A DNA stretch of 64,000 nucleotides, taken from positions 930,001 to 994,000 of the forward strand of contig LARU01000004.1 in NCBI GenBank assembly GCA_001274695.2, read 5' to 3'. Below, one piece after another: positions 25,411 through 35,465 of the stretch. Source of the stretch: Azoarcus sp. PA01 (GTDB lineage: Bacteria; Pseudomonadota; Gammaproteobacteria; Burkholderiales; Rhodocyclaceae). Numbering within the stretch: position 1 is the first letter of the stretch; every line of letters begins with the position of its first letter. Made by a program: the position numbers and the translations under genes. Under the pieces are notes generated by a model. That model ran no database searches and had not been told where the DNA came from. It saw only the letters and a list, made by a program, of their open reading frames with translations.

Positions 25411-27333
25411 ATGACCATCTTCAATGCCTACCAGGCGCGATTCGAGGCAGCCCGCGAAGAAGAGATGTCGATCCAGGAGTATCTCGAGCTGTGCAAGTCG
25501 GACCGCTCGGCATATGCCACCTCCGCGGAACGGATGCTGATGGCCATCGGGGAACCCGAACTGGTGGACACCCGCGTCGATCCGCGACTGTCGCGCATCT
25601 TTTCCAACAAGATGCTCAAGCTGTACCCGGCCTTCCGTGACTTTTACGGCATGGAAGAGGTCATCGAGCATATCGTTTCCTACTTCCGCCATGCGGCGCA
25701 GGGTCTGGAAGAGAAGAAGCAGATCCTTTACCTGCTCGGCCCGGTCGGCGGCGGCAAGTCGTCGCTTGCCGAAAAACTGAAGTCGCTGATCGAGAAAGTG
25801 CCGTTCTACGCGATCAAGGGCTCGCCGGTGCACGAGTCGCCGCTCGGCCTGTTCGACCTGAACGAGGACGGCCGCCTGCTCGAAGACGACTTCGGCATCC
25901 CGAGCCGCTATGTGAATACGATCATGAGTCCGTGGGCCGTGAAGCGTCTGCACGAGTTCGGTGGCGACATCACCCGTTTTCGCGTCGTCAAGCTGCGCCC
26001 GTCGGTCCTCAAACAGATCGCGGTCGCGAAGACCGAACCCGGCGACGAGAACAATCAGGACATTTCTTCACTCGTCGGAAAAATCGACATTCGCAAGCTC
26101 GAGGAATATTCGCAGGACGACCCGGACGCGTACAGTTATTCGGGTGGCCTGTGCCTCGCCAACCGCGGCCTGCTCGAATTCGTCGAGATGTTCAAGGCGC
26201 CGATCAAGGTGCTGCATCCGCTCTTGACCGCGACGCAGGAAGGCAACTACAAGGGCACCGAAGGCTTCGGGGCGATCCCGTTCGACGGCATCGTGATGGC
26301 GCACTCAAATGAATCGGAGTGGGTCGCGTTCAAGAACAACCGCAACAACGAAGCGTTCCTCGACCGCATCTACACGGTGAAAGTGCCGTACTGCCTGCGC
26401 GTGTCGGACGAGATACACATCTACGAGAAGCTGCTGACCGAGAGTTCGCTCGCAGACGCGCCATGCGCGCCCGACACGCTGCGGATGATGGCGCAGTTCG
26501 CGACGCTGTCGCGGCTCAAGGAGCCCGAGAACTCGAGCATCTATTCGAAGATGCGGGTGTACGATGGCGAGAACCTCAAGGACACCGACCCGAAGGCGAA
26601 GAGCTACCAGGAATACCGCGACTACGCCGGCGTGGACGAGGGAATGACGGGATTGTCCACACGGTTCGCGTTCAAGGCGCTGTCGAAGGTGTTCAACTTC
26701 GACCACCGCGAAGTCGCCGCCAACCCGGTGCACCTGATGTATGTACTGGAACAGCAGATCGAACAGGAGCAGTACCCGCCCGAAGTCGAAGCCCGCTACA
26801 TGGGCTTCATCAAGGAGTTCCTCGCCCCGCGCTACGCCGAGTTCATCGGCAAGGAGATCCAGACCGCCTATCTCGAGAGCTATTCCGAGTACGGCCAGAA
26901 CATCTTCGACCGCTACGTGACCTACGCCGACTTCTGGATCCAGGACCAGGAATTCCGCGATCCGAATACCGGCGAGATCCTCGACCGTTCGGCGCTCAAC
27001 GACGAGCTCGAGAAGATCGAGAAGCCGGCCGGCATTAGCAATCCGAAGGATTTCCGCAACGAGGTGGTCAACTTCGTGCTGCGTGCGCGGGCCAAGAACG
27101 ACGGCAAGAATCCGAGCTGGACGAGCTACGAGAAGCTGCGCGCGGTCATCGAGAAGAAGATGTTCTCGAATACCGAGGAACTGCTGCCGGTCATCAGCTT
27201 CAACGCGAAGGCGAGCGGCGACGAGCAGAAGAAGCACCAGGACTTCGTCAACCGGATGATCGAAAAAGGCTATACCGAGAAGCAGGTTCGGCTGCTGTGC
27301 GAGTGGTATCTGCGGGTCCGCAAGTCGTCGTAA
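25411..27333 (+). CDS. prkA: PrkA serine protein kinase family (YeaG)
   Basis: 640 residues. An N-terminal AAA-like PrkA domain has Walker A LLGPVGGGKSSLAEKL (P-loop about 110-117), the SPVHESPLGLF segment and PFDGIVMAHSNESEW, all typical of YeaG/PrkA. The C-terminal domain of about 250 residues has weak similarity to eukaryotic kinases in this family. In enterobacteria it acts with YeaH in nitrogen starvation and stationary-phase stress. The start at 25411 follows GGGAGATATCCAG; an upstream ATG at 25393 lies on top of that box. First gene of prkA-yeaH-spoVR; a hairpin follows at 27342-27366. Confidence 0.95.
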   Translation: MTIFNAYQARFEAAREEEMSIQEYLELCKSDRSAYATSAERMLMAIGEPELVDTRVDPRLSRIFSNKMLKLYPAFRDFYGMEEVIEHIVSYFRHAAQGLEEKKQILYLLGPVGGGKSSLAEKLKSLIEKVPFYAIKGSPVHESPLGLFDLNEDGRLLEDDFGIPSRYVNTIMSPWAVKRLHEFGGDITRFRVVKLRPSVLKQIAVAKTEPGDENNQDISSLVGKIDIRKLEEYSQDDPDAYSYSGGLCLANRGLLEFVEMFKAPIKVLHPLLTATQEGNYKGTEGFGAIPFDGIVMAHSNESEWVAFKNNRNNEAFLDRIYTVKVPYCLRVSDEIHIYEKLLTESSLADAPCAPDTLRMMAQFATLSRLKEPENSSIYSKMRVYDGENLKDTDPKAKSYQEYRDYAGVDEGMTGLSTRFAFKALSKVFNFDHREVAANPVHLMYVLEQQIEQEQYPPEVEARYMGFIKEFLAPRYAEFIGKEIQTAYLESYSEYGQNIFDRYVTYADFWIQDQEFRDPNTGEILDRSALNDELEKIEKPAGISNPKDFRNEVVNFVLRARAKNDGKNPSWTSYEKLRAVIEKKMFSNTEELLPVISFNAKASGDEQKKHQDFVNRMIEKGYTEKQVRLLCEWYLRVRKSS

Positions 27334-27341
27334 GCGACGTT

Positions 27342-27366
27342 CCGCCCGGCGCGCGGCGGCGGGCGG
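27342..27366 (+). terminator. Intercistronic hairpin between prkA and yeaH
   Basis: CCGCCCG and CGGGCGG form a 7-bp GC stem with an 11-base GC-rich loop. There is no T run, so it may stabilise the prkA transcript or attenuate rather than stop transcription of the operon. Confidence 0.35.
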
Positions 27367-27387
27367 AGTCCAACACGGGAGGAACCC

Positions 27388-28656
27388 ATGACCCGCATCA
27401 TCGATCGACGGTTTGACAGCAAGAAGAAAAGCGCGGTCAATCGCCAGCGCTTCATGCGTCGCTTCAAGCAGCAGATTCGCCGCGCGGTCAGCGATGCGAT
27501 CCAGGATCGTTCGATCCGCGATCTCGACAACGGCGAACAGATATCGATCCCGTCGAAGGATCTGAGCGAACCGCAATTCCAGCACGGTCGCGGCGGCGTA
27601 TGGGAGCAGGTCTTTTCGGGTAACGACCAGTTCTCGAGCGGCGACCTGATCAACCGTCCGCCCTCGGGCGGCGGCGGAGGTCGCGGCCAGGGCAAGGCCA
27701 GCAACGAGGGCGAAGGCGAGGACGACTTCGTCTTCCACCTGTCGCGCGAGGAGTTCCTCGACATTTTTTTCGACGACCTCGCGTTGCCGAACCTGATCCG
27801 CACGCAGCTTGCGAAGATCACCGACTACAAGACCCAGCGGGCCGGCTTCACCGCCGACGGGACGCCGGCGAACATCAACATCATCCGCTCGATGCGCGGC
27901 GCGCTCGGGCGCCGGCTGGCGCTCGGCTCGCCGTTCACGGTGCGACTGCGGGAGCTGCAGAAAGAACTCGACGACGTCACCGAAGCCTGCGGCGAAGACA
28001 GCCCGGAAGCGATCGCGCTGCGGGAGGAAATCGCGCGGGTGCGGGCGAAGATCGAGGCGATTCCGTTCATCGACAGCTTCGACCTGCGCTACAACAACCG
28101 CATCAAGGTGCCGAAGCCGACGACGCAGGCGGTGATGTTCTGCGTGATGGATGTCTCCGGATCGATGGACGAAGAGAAGAAAGCGACCGCAAAGCGCTTC
28201 TTCATGCTGCTCTATCTGTTCCTCAATCGCACCTACGAGCACATCGAGGTGGTGTTCATCCGCCACCACACGATCGCGAAGGAAGTCGACGAGGATGAGT
28301 TCTTTCACTCGCGCGAGTCGGGCGGCACGGTCGTGTCGAGCGCACTCAAGCTGATGCACGAAGTCATCGCCTCGCGGTATGCGCGCGGCAACTGGAACAT
28401 CTACGGCGCCCAGGCTTCCGACGGGGACAACTGGGACAACGATTCGCCGATCTGCCGCGAACTGCTCGATGCCCAAATCCTGCCGTACTGCCAGTACTTC
28501 GCGTACATCGAGATCACGCCCGGCGAACCCCAGAATCTCTGGCGCGAATACGAGAAGCTGATGGGGGCACACAAGAACTTCGCCATGCAGAGAATCGAAG
28601 CGCCGGCCGATATCTATCCGGTATTCCGCGAACTGTTCAAGAAGACGCTCGTATGA
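27388..28656 (+). CDS. yeaH: YeaH/YhbH family protein (DUF444, VWA-like)
   Basis: 422 residues of the DUF444 family. The N-terminus is strongly basic (TRIIDRRFDSKKKSAVNRQRF), followed by a glycine-rich linker (PPSGGGGGRGQGKAS, about 92-106) and the LSREEFLDIFFDDLALPNL segment. The C-terminal half is von Willebrand A-like with a MIDAS motif DVSGSMDEEKK and the conserved SGGTVVSSAL. It functions with PrkA, possibly as its partner or substrate; the biochemical role is unknown. GGAGG precedes the start. Its stop overlaps the spoVR start (ATGA). Confidence 0.95.
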   Translation: MTRIIDRRFDSKKKSAVNRQRFMRRFKQQIRRAVSDAIQDRSIRDLDNGEQISIPSKDLSEPQFQHGRGGVWEQVFSGNDQFSSGDLINRPPSGGGGGRGQGKASNEGEGEDDFVFHLSREEFLDIFFDDLALPNLIRTQLAKITDYKTQRAGFTADGTPANINIIRSMRGALGRRLALGSPFTVRLRELQKELDDVTEACGEDSPEAIALREEIARVRAKIEAIPFIDSFDLRYNNRIKVPKPTTQAVMFCVMDVSGSMDEEKKATAKRFFMLLYLFLNRTYEHIEVVFIRHHTIAKEVDEDEFFHSRESGGTVVSSALKLMHEVIASRYARGNWNIYGAQASDGDNWDNDSPICRELLDAQILPYCQYFAYIEITPGEPQNLWREYEKLMGAHKNFAMQRIEAPADIYPVFRELFKKTLV

Positions 28657-30191
28657 AACGTGCCGCCGTGAAAAAACTCCAGCAGCTGACCGCGACGTCG
28701 GAATGGACGTTCGAGGCGATCGACACCTACCACACTGAAATCGCACGGGTCGCCGGCGAATTCGGCCTCGACGTCTATCCGCCGCAGATCGAGCTGATCA
28801 CCGCCGAGCAGATGATGGACGCCTATGCGTCGGTGGGCATGCCGGTGAACTATCACCACTGGTCGTTCGGCAAGCACTTCCTGACGACGGAGAAAGGCTA
28901 TCGGCGCGGCCAGATGGGGCTCGCCTACGAGATCGTCATCAACTCCAACCCCTGCATCGCGTACCTCATGGAGGAAAACACGCTGACGATGCAGGCGCTG
29001 GTGATCGCCCACGCGGCTTACGGCCACAACAGCTTCTTCAAGGGCAATTACCTCTTCCGCACCTGGACCAACGCCGACGCGATCGTCGACTACCTGATCT
29101 TCGCGCGGCACTACATTGCCGAATGCGAGGAGCGCCACGGCGAGGAAGAAGTCGAGTTGCTGCTCGATTCGTGCCACGCGCTGATGAACCTGGGGGTGGA
29201 CCGCTACAAGCGCCCGCCGAAGCTCTCGCTGGCGAAGGAGAAGCTGCGCCAAAGCGAACGCACCGAATATCTGCAGAGCCAGGTGAACGAATTGTGGCGG
29301 ACGTTGCCGCTTCATGACGCCAAGCCCGGCCGGGCCTCGCGGCCCCGCTTCCCGCCCGAACCCGAGGAGAACCTGCTGTATTTCGTCGAGAAGCATGCGC
29401 CGCTCCTCGAACCGTGGCAGCGCGAGATCGTGCGCATCGTGCGCAAGATCGCGCAGTACTTCTTTCCTCAACGCCAGACGCAGGTGATGAACGAAGGCTG
29501 GGCGTGCTTCTGGCACTACACGCTCCTCAACCGGCTCTATGACGAGGGCTTGCTGGCCGACAGCTTCATGCTCGAATTCCTCCAGTCGCACACCAACGTC
29601 GTATATCAGCCCGCGTACAACGAGCGCTGGTACAACGGCATCAACCCTTACGCGCTCGGTTTCATGATGTGGCAGGACATCCGCCGCATCTGTGAATCGC
29701 CGACGGAGGAGGATCGAGCGTGGTTCCCGGACATCGCCGGCAGCGACTGGCACGAGACTTTCGATTTCGCGATGAAGAACTTCAAGGATGAGAGCTTCGT
29801 TGCCCAGTACCTGTCACCGAAAGTGATTCGCGATCTGCGGCTGTTTGCGATTCTCGACGACGAGCACGAGTCCAAGCTCAGGGTGTCCGCGATACACGAC
29901 GACCGCGGTTACCGTCGCGTGCGCGAGATCCTGTCCGACCAGTACAACCTCGGCAGCCGCGAGCCGAACATCCAGGTCTGGAACGTCGATCTGCGCGGCG
30001 ACCGCTCGCTGACGCTGCGCCATCAGGAATACCGGCGCCGGCCGCTTGGCGGCACGCTTGACGAAGTCATGAAGCACATGGCGCGGCTATGGGGGTTCAC
30101 CGTGCGTCTCGAGACGCAGCACGAGGACGGTACTGTCGAACTGGTGCAGGAGACGAGAATCGAGAAGCGCCGCGGTCATCCGGACAACTGA
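28653..30191 (+). CDS. spoVR: SpoVR family protein (YcgB)
   Basis: 512 residues of the SpoVR/YcgB family. Recognisable segments are YPPQIELITAEQMMDAY, GMPVNYHHWSFGK, the histidine-rich IAHAAYGHNSFFKGN and MNEGWACFWHYTL, and NPYALGFMMWQDI. Histidines and glutamates in these motifs could bind a metal; the biochemical activity is unknown. In Bacillus the homologue affects spore cortex formation, while in non-sporulating proteobacteria it co-occurs with prkA and yeaH in stress responses. Translationally coupled to yeaH by a 4-bp overlap. Confidence 0.95.
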   Translation: MKRAAVKKLQQLTATSEWTFEAIDTYHTEIARVAGEFGLDVYPPQIELITAEQMMDAYASVGMPVNYHHWSFGKHFLTTEKGYRRGQMGLAYEIVINSNPCIAYLMEENTLTMQALVIAHAAYGHNSFFKGNYLFRTWTNADAIVDYLIFARHYIAECEERHGEEEVELLLDSCHALMNLGVDRYKRPPKLSLAKEKLRQSERTEYLQSQVNELWRTLPLHDAKPGRASRPRFPPEPEENLLYFVEKHAPLLEPWQREIVRIVRKIAQYFFPQRQTQVMNEGWACFWHYTLLNRLYDEGLLADSFMLEFLQSHTNVVYQPAYNERWYNGINPYALGFMMWQDIRRICESPTEEDRAWFPDIAGSDWHETFDFAMKNFKDESFVAQYLSPKVIRDLRLFAILDDEHESKLRVSAIHDDRGYRRVREILSDQYNLGSREPNIQVWNVDLRGDRSLTLRHQEYRRRPLGGTLDEVMKHMARLWGFTVRLETQHEDGTVELVQETRIEKRRGHPDN

Positions 30192-30344
30192 CCGACGCAG
30201 CGGCACGCGTCGCTGCGAGGAGCGCAGGCGGCCGCACGCACGGCCTGCCGACCCTTTCCGATATCGCAGGAATCACCCGTTACGCATCATCGACAAATCG
30301 CCGGGCGGTAGAATCGGGGCTTTCCCTCGTCATCCGGAGACCCC

Positions 30345-31850
30345 ATGTTCCAGCCGCCCAGTCCGATCTATCCGGTCGCCGGCATCCGTACCATCGAAGC
30401 ACGCGTCGCACCGCTCGCCCAGCCGTCGCTGATGGAGCGGGCCGGCCGCGCCGCGGCGGAAGAAGCCGTGCGCCTGACGCAGGACCGCGCAGGACAGGTG
30501 CTTATCGTGTGCGGACCGGGCAACAACGGCGGCGACGGACTGGTCATGGCCCGCCGGCTCCTGCAGGCCGGGCGGCCGGTGACGGTGGCATTCGCCGAAA
30601 ATCCAGGCACTCTGCCGCCCGATGCCGCGGCCGCCTTCACCGCGTGGCGCGCCGCGGGCGGCGAAACGGTTTCGGACTTTCCCGGCGCGCCGGCGAACGG
30701 CTGGGCGCTCGTCGTCGACGCGCTGTTCGGCATCGGGCTGCGCCGGCCGGTCGAAGGCCGCTACGCCCGCTGGATCGACACGATGAACGCGCAGCAGGCG
30801 CCGCGGCTCGCGATCGACATCCCGAGCGGCCTCGACGCCGACACCGGCGCAATCCTCGGGACGGTGTTCCAGGCCACCGCGACGCTGACTTTCATCGCAC
30901 TCAAACCCGGGTTGCTGACGCTCGACGGGCCGGACTGCGCCGGCGCGGTGCACGTCCATCGACTCGACATCGACCCCGCTGCGTGGGTTTCGCCGCCGGG
31001 ATTCGAGATCCGCCCTGCGATGATGCGCGAGTTCCTGCAGCCGCGACGGCAAAACACGCACAAAGGCAGCTACGGCGACGTCGGCATCATCGGCGGCGCA
31101 CCGGGGATGACCGGCGCAGCGCTGCTCGCGGGCCGCGCGGCGCTGAAACTCGGGAGCGGCCGCGTGTATGTCGGGCTCGTCGACGATCACGCGCTTCCAG
31201 TCGACCACACTCAGCCCGAACTGATGCTGAAGCGGCCGGAACAGGTTCTCGAACAGGCCAGCGTCCTCGCGCTCGGGCCCGGCCTGGGTACGAGCGCGAC
31301 CGCGCTGGCGCTGCTCGAGCGTGCGGTCCGCTCCGATCGCCCCGTGCTGCTTGACGCCGACGCGCTCAACCTGCTGGCCGAGGCGCCACCCCTGAAAGCG
31401 CAGGTCGCCGCTCGCGAAGCGCCAACCCTGCTTACCCCCCACCCGGGCGAAGCCGGTCGCCTTCTCGGCATCGGCACCGCTGCCGTGCAAGCTGACCGCG
31501 TTGCCGCGGCGCTCGAACTGTCGACGCGCTTTCACGCCGACGTCGTAATCAAGGGAGGCGGCAGCGTGCTTGCGACGACGACAGGACAATGGTTCATCAA
31601 CACCACCGGCCATCCCGGCATGGCGAGCGCGGGCATGGGAGACGTGCTGACCGGCCTGATCGCCAGCCTGCTCGCCCAGGGCTGGCCCGCCCGTTCGGCG
31701 CTGCTTGCGGCGGTGCATCTGCACGGTGCGGCTGCCGACCGCTTGGCCCGCGAAGGCATCGGCCCGATCGGCCTGACGGCGAGCGAAGTCTCCGAAGCCG
31801 CGCGCGGCGTGTTCAACGGCTGGATCGTGAAGTCCGTCCGCGGGCGCTGA
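30345..31850 (+). CDS. nnrDE: Bifunctional NAD(P)HX epimerase/dehydratase
   Basis: 501 residues with two domains. The N-terminal YjeF_N epimerase domain (about 1-215) has the VCGPGNNGGDGLVMARRL loop and DIPSGLDADTG. The C-terminal ribokinase-like dehydratase domain (about 230-495) has KGSYGDVGIIGGAPGMTGAA, LTPHPGEAGRLL and TTGHPGMASAGMGDVLTG. Together they repair hydrated NADH and NADPH, using ADP for the dehydration. A TAGAAT -10 box lies at 30309-30314. Single gene, likely its own unit. Confidence 0.95.
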   Translation: MFQPPSPIYPVAGIRTIEARVAPLAQPSLMERAGRAAAEEAVRLTQDRAGQVLIVCGPGNNGGDGLVMARRLLQAGRPVTVAFAENPGTLPPDAAAAFTAWRAAGGETVSDFPGAPANGWALVVDALFGIGLRRPVEGRYARWIDTMNAQQAPRLAIDIPSGLDADTGAILGTVFQATATLTFIALKPGLLTLDGPDCAGAVHVHRLDIDPAAWVSPPGFEIRPAMMREFLQPRRQNTHKGSYGDVGIIGGAPGMTGAALLAGRAALKLGSGRVYVGLVDDHALPVDHTQPELMLKRPEQVLEQASVLALGPGLGTSATALALLERAVRSDRPVLLDADALNLLAEAPPLKAQVAAREAPTLLTPHPGEAGRLLGIGTAAVQADRVAAALELSTRFHADVVIKGGGSVLATTTGQWFINTTGHPGMASAGMGDVLTGLIASLLAQGWPARSALLAAVHLHGAAADRLAREGIGPIGLTASEVSEAARGVFNGWIVKSVRGR

Positions 31851-31924
31851 AATCAAGGCGGATGCGGGTGTTTCGGTCCGCGACTTCCGGGTGTATGCCT
31901 CCACAATAATCGAACTCCCGCCCC

Positions 31925-32881
31925 ATGGCCGACACTCACCCCCATGCGCTGCGCAGCATCGTGCTGCTCCTCGGCGCGCTGTTCCTGTTCGTGCTCCTCG
32001 ACGCGACTGCCAAACGCCTCGCCGCGACCTATCCGGTCCCGATGCTGGTGTGGTCGCGCTACGCGCTGCATTTCCTGCTGATGGTGGTGTTCCTGGCGCC
32101 GTCGATGCGACTGAAGCTCATCACGACGAAGCGGCCGGGACGACAGATTGTTCGCGCCACCTGCCTGCTCGCCGTGACTTTTTTCAATATCGCCGCACTG
32201 CAGGTGATGCCGCTGGCCGAAACGACGGCGATCGTCTTCGCCGCGCCGCTGCTGGTCACGCTGATGGCCGGACCCCTGCTGGGCGAACGCATCGGCCCGT
32301 TGCGCTGGGTCGCCGTCGTCACCGGTTTCGTCGGCGTCCTGCTGATTGCGCGACCCGGCGGCGCGCTGGTGGCCGAAGGCGTCGCCCTCGCCCTCGGCGC
32401 GGCCGTGAGCTACGCGGCCTATCAGATTCTCACCCGCCAGCTTTCCCCGACCGAAACTCCGGTCAACATGCTGTTCTACACGGCGCTGGTCGGCACCGGC
32501 GTCACGAGCCTCGCGCTGCCGTGGTTGTGGCAGGGCCCGATGCCCGGAGCGCTCGATGCGCTGCTGATCGCATCGCTCGGCATCTACGGCGGCTGCGGGC
32601 ATTTCCTGCTGATCCGCGCGTTCCGCGACGCCCCGGCTTCGATGCTGTCGCCGATCCTGTACGTGCAGTTGCTGTGGGCGACCCTGATCGGCTGGTTCGG
32701 CTTCGGCCAGTTGCCGGACGGTTGGGGACTGGTCGGCATCGTGACGATCGGCGGCGCAGGCGTGCTGATCGCCGTCGATGGCCGCCGTATCGCGCAGCGC
32801 CGGCACGAGGCGCTTGCGACGGCAGCCGGACCCGCACCGGGACAAACGAGATTCGCGCCATCGAAGGGACGGAACCGCTAG
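31925..32881 (+). CDS. EamA/DMT-family transporter
   Basis: 318 residues with ten predicted membrane helices in two EamA repeats. The first repeat contains [37 protein letters not shown] helices and [13 protein letters not shown]; the second includes [19 protein letters not shown] and [19 protein letters not shown]. The family exports amino acids, nucleobase derivatives or other metabolites; the substrate cannot be inferred. It lies between nnrDE and nadC in the same direction, with a basic C-terminal tail. The nadC promoter box (TAGAAT near 32880) overlaps its stop codon. Confidence 0.9.
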   Translation: MADTHPHALRSIVLLLGALFLFVLLDATAKRLAATYPVPMLVWSRYALHFLLMVVFLAPSMRLKLITTKRPGRQIVRATCLLAVTFFNIAALQVMPLAETTAIVFAAPLLVTLMAGPLLGERIGPLRWVAVVTGFVGVLLIARPGGALVAEGVALALGAAVSYAAYQILTRQLSPTETPVNMLFYTALVGTGVTSLALPWLWQGPMPGALDALLIASLGIYGGCGHFLLIRAFRDAPASMLSPILYVQLLWATLIGWFGFGQLPDGWGLVGIVTIGGAGVLIAVDGRRIAQRRHEALATAAGPAPGQTRFAPSKGRNR

Positions 32882-32912
32882 AATCCCCGCTCCACTTCGA
32901 AGGCCGACGCCA

Positions 32913-33761
32913 ATGAATCTGTCACAACAGCTACGCATCGAAATCCAGCGCAACGTCGCCGCCTCGCTGGCGGAAGACGTCGGCACGGGCGACCTTACCG
33001 CGCGCCTGATCCCGTGGGAAACCGACGCACGCGGTCGGGTCATCACGCGCGAAGCGGCAGTGCTGTGCGGCACCGCGTGGTTCGACGCCGCGTTCGAGAT
33101 AATGAGCCCCGCTGCCGCGGTCGTCTGGCACGTCCGCGACGGCGACCGGATCGAACCGGGCCAGGTGCTGTGCGAAGTCGTCGCCAGCGCCCGCGTGCTG
33201 CTGACCGCCGAGCGCACCGCGCTGAATTTTCTGCAGTTGCTGTCAGCGACCGCGACCACGACCCGGCGTTTCGTCGACGCGATCGCCGGCACACGGGCGA
33301 AGATCGTCGACACCCGCAAGACGCTGCCCGGCCTGCGCCTCGCGCAGAAATACGCAGTGACGGTGGGCGGCGGCGTGAACCACCGCGTCGGACTCTACGA
33401 CGGCATCCTCGTCAAGGAAAACCACATCATCGCCGCCGGCAGCATCGCCCGCGTCATCGAGCAGGCCCAGGCGATCGCGCCTTCGAACGTGTTCATCGAG
33501 ATCGAGGTCGAGACGCTCGACGAGCTTCATGAAGCGCTCGACGCCGGCGCGAAGATGATCCTGCTCGACAACATGAGCCTCGAGACGATGCGCGAAGCGG
33601 TGCGCATCGCCGACGGGCGCGCCGAGCTCGAAGCATCGGGCGGAGTGAATCTGGAAAAAGTGCGCGCGATCGCCGAAACCGGCGTAGACCGTATTTCGAT
33701 CGGCAGCCTGACGAAGGACGTCCGGGCGATCGACCTGTCGCTGCGCCACGTCGAGGAATGA
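32913..33761 (+). CDS. nadC: Quinolinate phosphoribosyltransferase (decarboxylating)
   Basis: 282 residues, normal length for NadC, which makes nicotinate mononucleotide from quinolinate and PRPP in NAD synthesis. Motifs seen are [16 protein letters not shown] near the start, [19 protein letters not shown], the [15 protein letters not shown] active-site region (DTRKT), [20 protein letters not shown] and, near the end, [21 protein letters not shown]. The start at 32913 gives the standard [12 protein letters not shown]; upstream frame sequence overlaps the DMT gene. TAGAAT at about 32878-32883 may be its -10 box. Confidence 0.96.
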   Translation: MNLSQQLRIEIQRNVAASLAEDVGTGDLTARLIPWETDARGRVITREAAVLCGTAWFDAAFEIMSPAAAVVWHVRDGDRIEPGQVLCEVVASARVLLTAERTALNFLQLLSATATTTRRFVDAIAGTRAKIVDTRKTLPGLRLAQKYAVTVGGGVNHRVGLYDGILVKENHIIAAGSIARVIEQAQAIAPSNVFIEIEVETLDELHEALDAGAKMILLDNMSLETMREAVRIADGRAELEASGGVNLEKVRAIAETGVDRISIGSLTKDVRAIDLSLRHVEE

Positions 33762-33834
33762 AAGCCGCTTCGGGTTAGACAGGTACGAACCACCGGAGCA
33801 GCCGCTCTCCCAACAGGACGCGGACAGCCTGACA

Positions 33835-33865
33835 GAGGCCGGGACGGATTCCCGTTCGCGGCCTC
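33835..33865. terminator. Hairpin between convergent nadC and thrC
   Basis: GAGGCC (33835-33840) pairs with GGCCTC (33860-33865), with inner GGGA/TCCC pairing. It lies between two convergent genes, which suits a shared terminator, but neither side has a T run. Confidence 0.3.
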
Positions 33866-33879
33866 CCTATGCTGCAAGG

Positions 33880-35319
33880 CTACACGCGTTCGGCGATGAA
33901 GCGCTTGACCGCCTCGACGTCTGGCGCCATGAGTTCGACGCGCTGCGGCAGATTCTCGATGCCTTCGAGCTCGGCCGGCCGCTCCGGCTCGCGCCCGAGC
34001 GCTTCACGGATCGTTTCGGCAAACTTCGCCGGCAATGCGGTTTCGAGCACCAGCAGCGGCACGCCCGCTGGCACGCTGCCGGCGCAGTCCCACGCGACCT
34101 TGACGCCGTCGGCAGTGTGCGTGTCGATCATCGTGCCGTACTGCTCGAACACCTTGCGGATCGTCGCGACCCGCGCCGCGTGCGAGCTGCAGCCCGACAC
34201 GAACGCGAAATCGCCGATGCGGGCGAAATCGGCGGACGTCGACAGGTCGAAAGCGCCGCCGGCATCCACCGCTTTCCACAGTTCGGCGACGCGCTGCGGG
34301 TCGCGCCCGACGAGGTCGAACACGAAGCGCTCGAAATTCGACGCCTTCGAAATGTCCATCGACGGGCTCGACGTGACGTGCGTTTCGGCAGCCTTGCGCG
34401 GACGATAGACGCCGGTGCGGAAGAACTCGTCGAGGACGTCGTTTTCGTTCGTCGCGAGGATCAGCCGCGCGACCGGCAGCCCCATCTGGCGGGCAATGTG
34501 GCCGGCGCAGATGTTGCCGAAATTGCCCGACGGCACGCAGAACGCGACCTGTTCGTCGTTCGACCGCGTCGCCGCGAAATAGCCTTTGAAGTAATAGACG
34601 ATCTGTGCTGCCACGCGCGCCCAGTTGATCGAATTGACCGCGCCGATCTTGTATTTCGCCTTGAACGCGGCGTCGTTCGAAACCGCTTTGACGATGTCCT
34701 GCGCGTCGTCGAACATGCCGGTGACGGCGATGTTGTGGATGTTTTCGTCCTGCAGCGAATACATCTGCGCGCGCTGGAAAGCGCTCATCTTGCCATGCGG
34801 CGACAGCATGAAGACGTGCACGGCGTGCTTGCCGCGCATCGCGTATTCGGCCGCTGAGCCGGTATCGCCGGAAGTCGCGCCGAGGATGTTGATGGTCTCG
34901 CCGCGGCGCTCGAGGACGTACTCGAACAGGTTGCCGAGCAGCTGCATCGCCATGTCCTTGAACGCGAGCGTCGGGCCGTTCGACAGTTCCAGCAGACCGA
35001 GCTTGCCGGCTTCAAGCCAGTGCACCGGCGTGATCGCGGCGGCATCGTCACCCGGGCGCGCGAAGCGATAGACGTCGGCAGTGTAGGTGCGGTCGCAGAT
35101 TGTCTTCAGGTCGGCGGCGGGAATGTCGGTGATGAACTTCGACAGGATCGCGAACGCGAGCTCCGCATACGACAGCGAGCGCCACGCGTCGAGCTCGGCG
35201 CGCGAGATCCGCGGATAGCTTTCGGGGAGGTACAGCCCGCCATCGGGTGCAAGGCCGCCAAGCAGAATGTCGCAAAACTCGGGGCGCGCGGCGTGGCCGC
35301 GAGTGGAGAGATACTTCAC
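33880..35319 (-). CDS. thrC: Threonine synthase
   Basis: 479 residues, PLP-dependent, converting O-phosphohomoserine to threonine. The N-terminus MKYLSTRGHAARPEFCDILL is typical of the long proteobacterial type. The PLP lysine is in GPTLAFKDMAMQLLGN, and the phosphate-binding region ATSGDTGSAAEYAMRGK and the VPSGNFGNICAGH motif are present. The start is GTG at 35319, eight or so bases after AAGGA; the frame extends upstream without family similarity. In many betaproteobacteria thrC follows hom directly; here a chemoreceptor and an aldehyde dehydrogenase gene lie between them, so it must have its own promoter in 35320-35465. Confidence 0.96.
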   Translation of the reverse strand: MKYLSTRGHAARPEFCDILLGGLAPDGGLYLPESYPRISRAELDAWRSLSYAELAFAILSKFITDIPAADLKTICDRTYTADVYRFARPGDDAAAITPVHWLEAGKLGLLELSNGPTLAFKDMAMQLLGNLFEYVLERRGETINILGATSGDTGSAAEYAMRGKHAVHVFMLSPHGKMSAFQRAQMYSLQDENIHNIAVTGMFDDAQDIVKAVSNDAAFKAKYKIGAVNSINWARVAAQIVYYFKGYFAATRSNDEQVAFCVPSGNFGNICAGHIARQMGLPVARLILATNENDVLDEFFRTGVYRPRKAAETHVTSSPSMDISKASNFERFVFDLVGRDPQRVAELWKAVDAGGAFDLSTSADFARIGDFAFVSGCSSHAARVATIRKVFEQYGTMIDTHTADGVKVAWDCAGSVPAGVPLLVLETALPAKFAETIREALGREPERPAELEGIENLPQRVELMAPDVEAVKRFIAERV

Positions 35320-35465
35320 GGTGGGGTCCTTCAGATGAGCAGGTTCAAATGGAACGGTCGGCGGGCCGCTGCAACGCCGGCGCACGGTCTTGCCGGCGGC
35401 ACAAACGCGGCATTATCCGCCAGCCGGCCGACCCAGTCCATTCGGGCGGACGCCCCTTTCCCGGT

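Noticed and set aside
26305..28746. An 813-codon minus-strand frame opposite prkA and yeaH
   Set aside because: Antisense shadow of genuine PrkA and YeaH genes; no recognisable domain.
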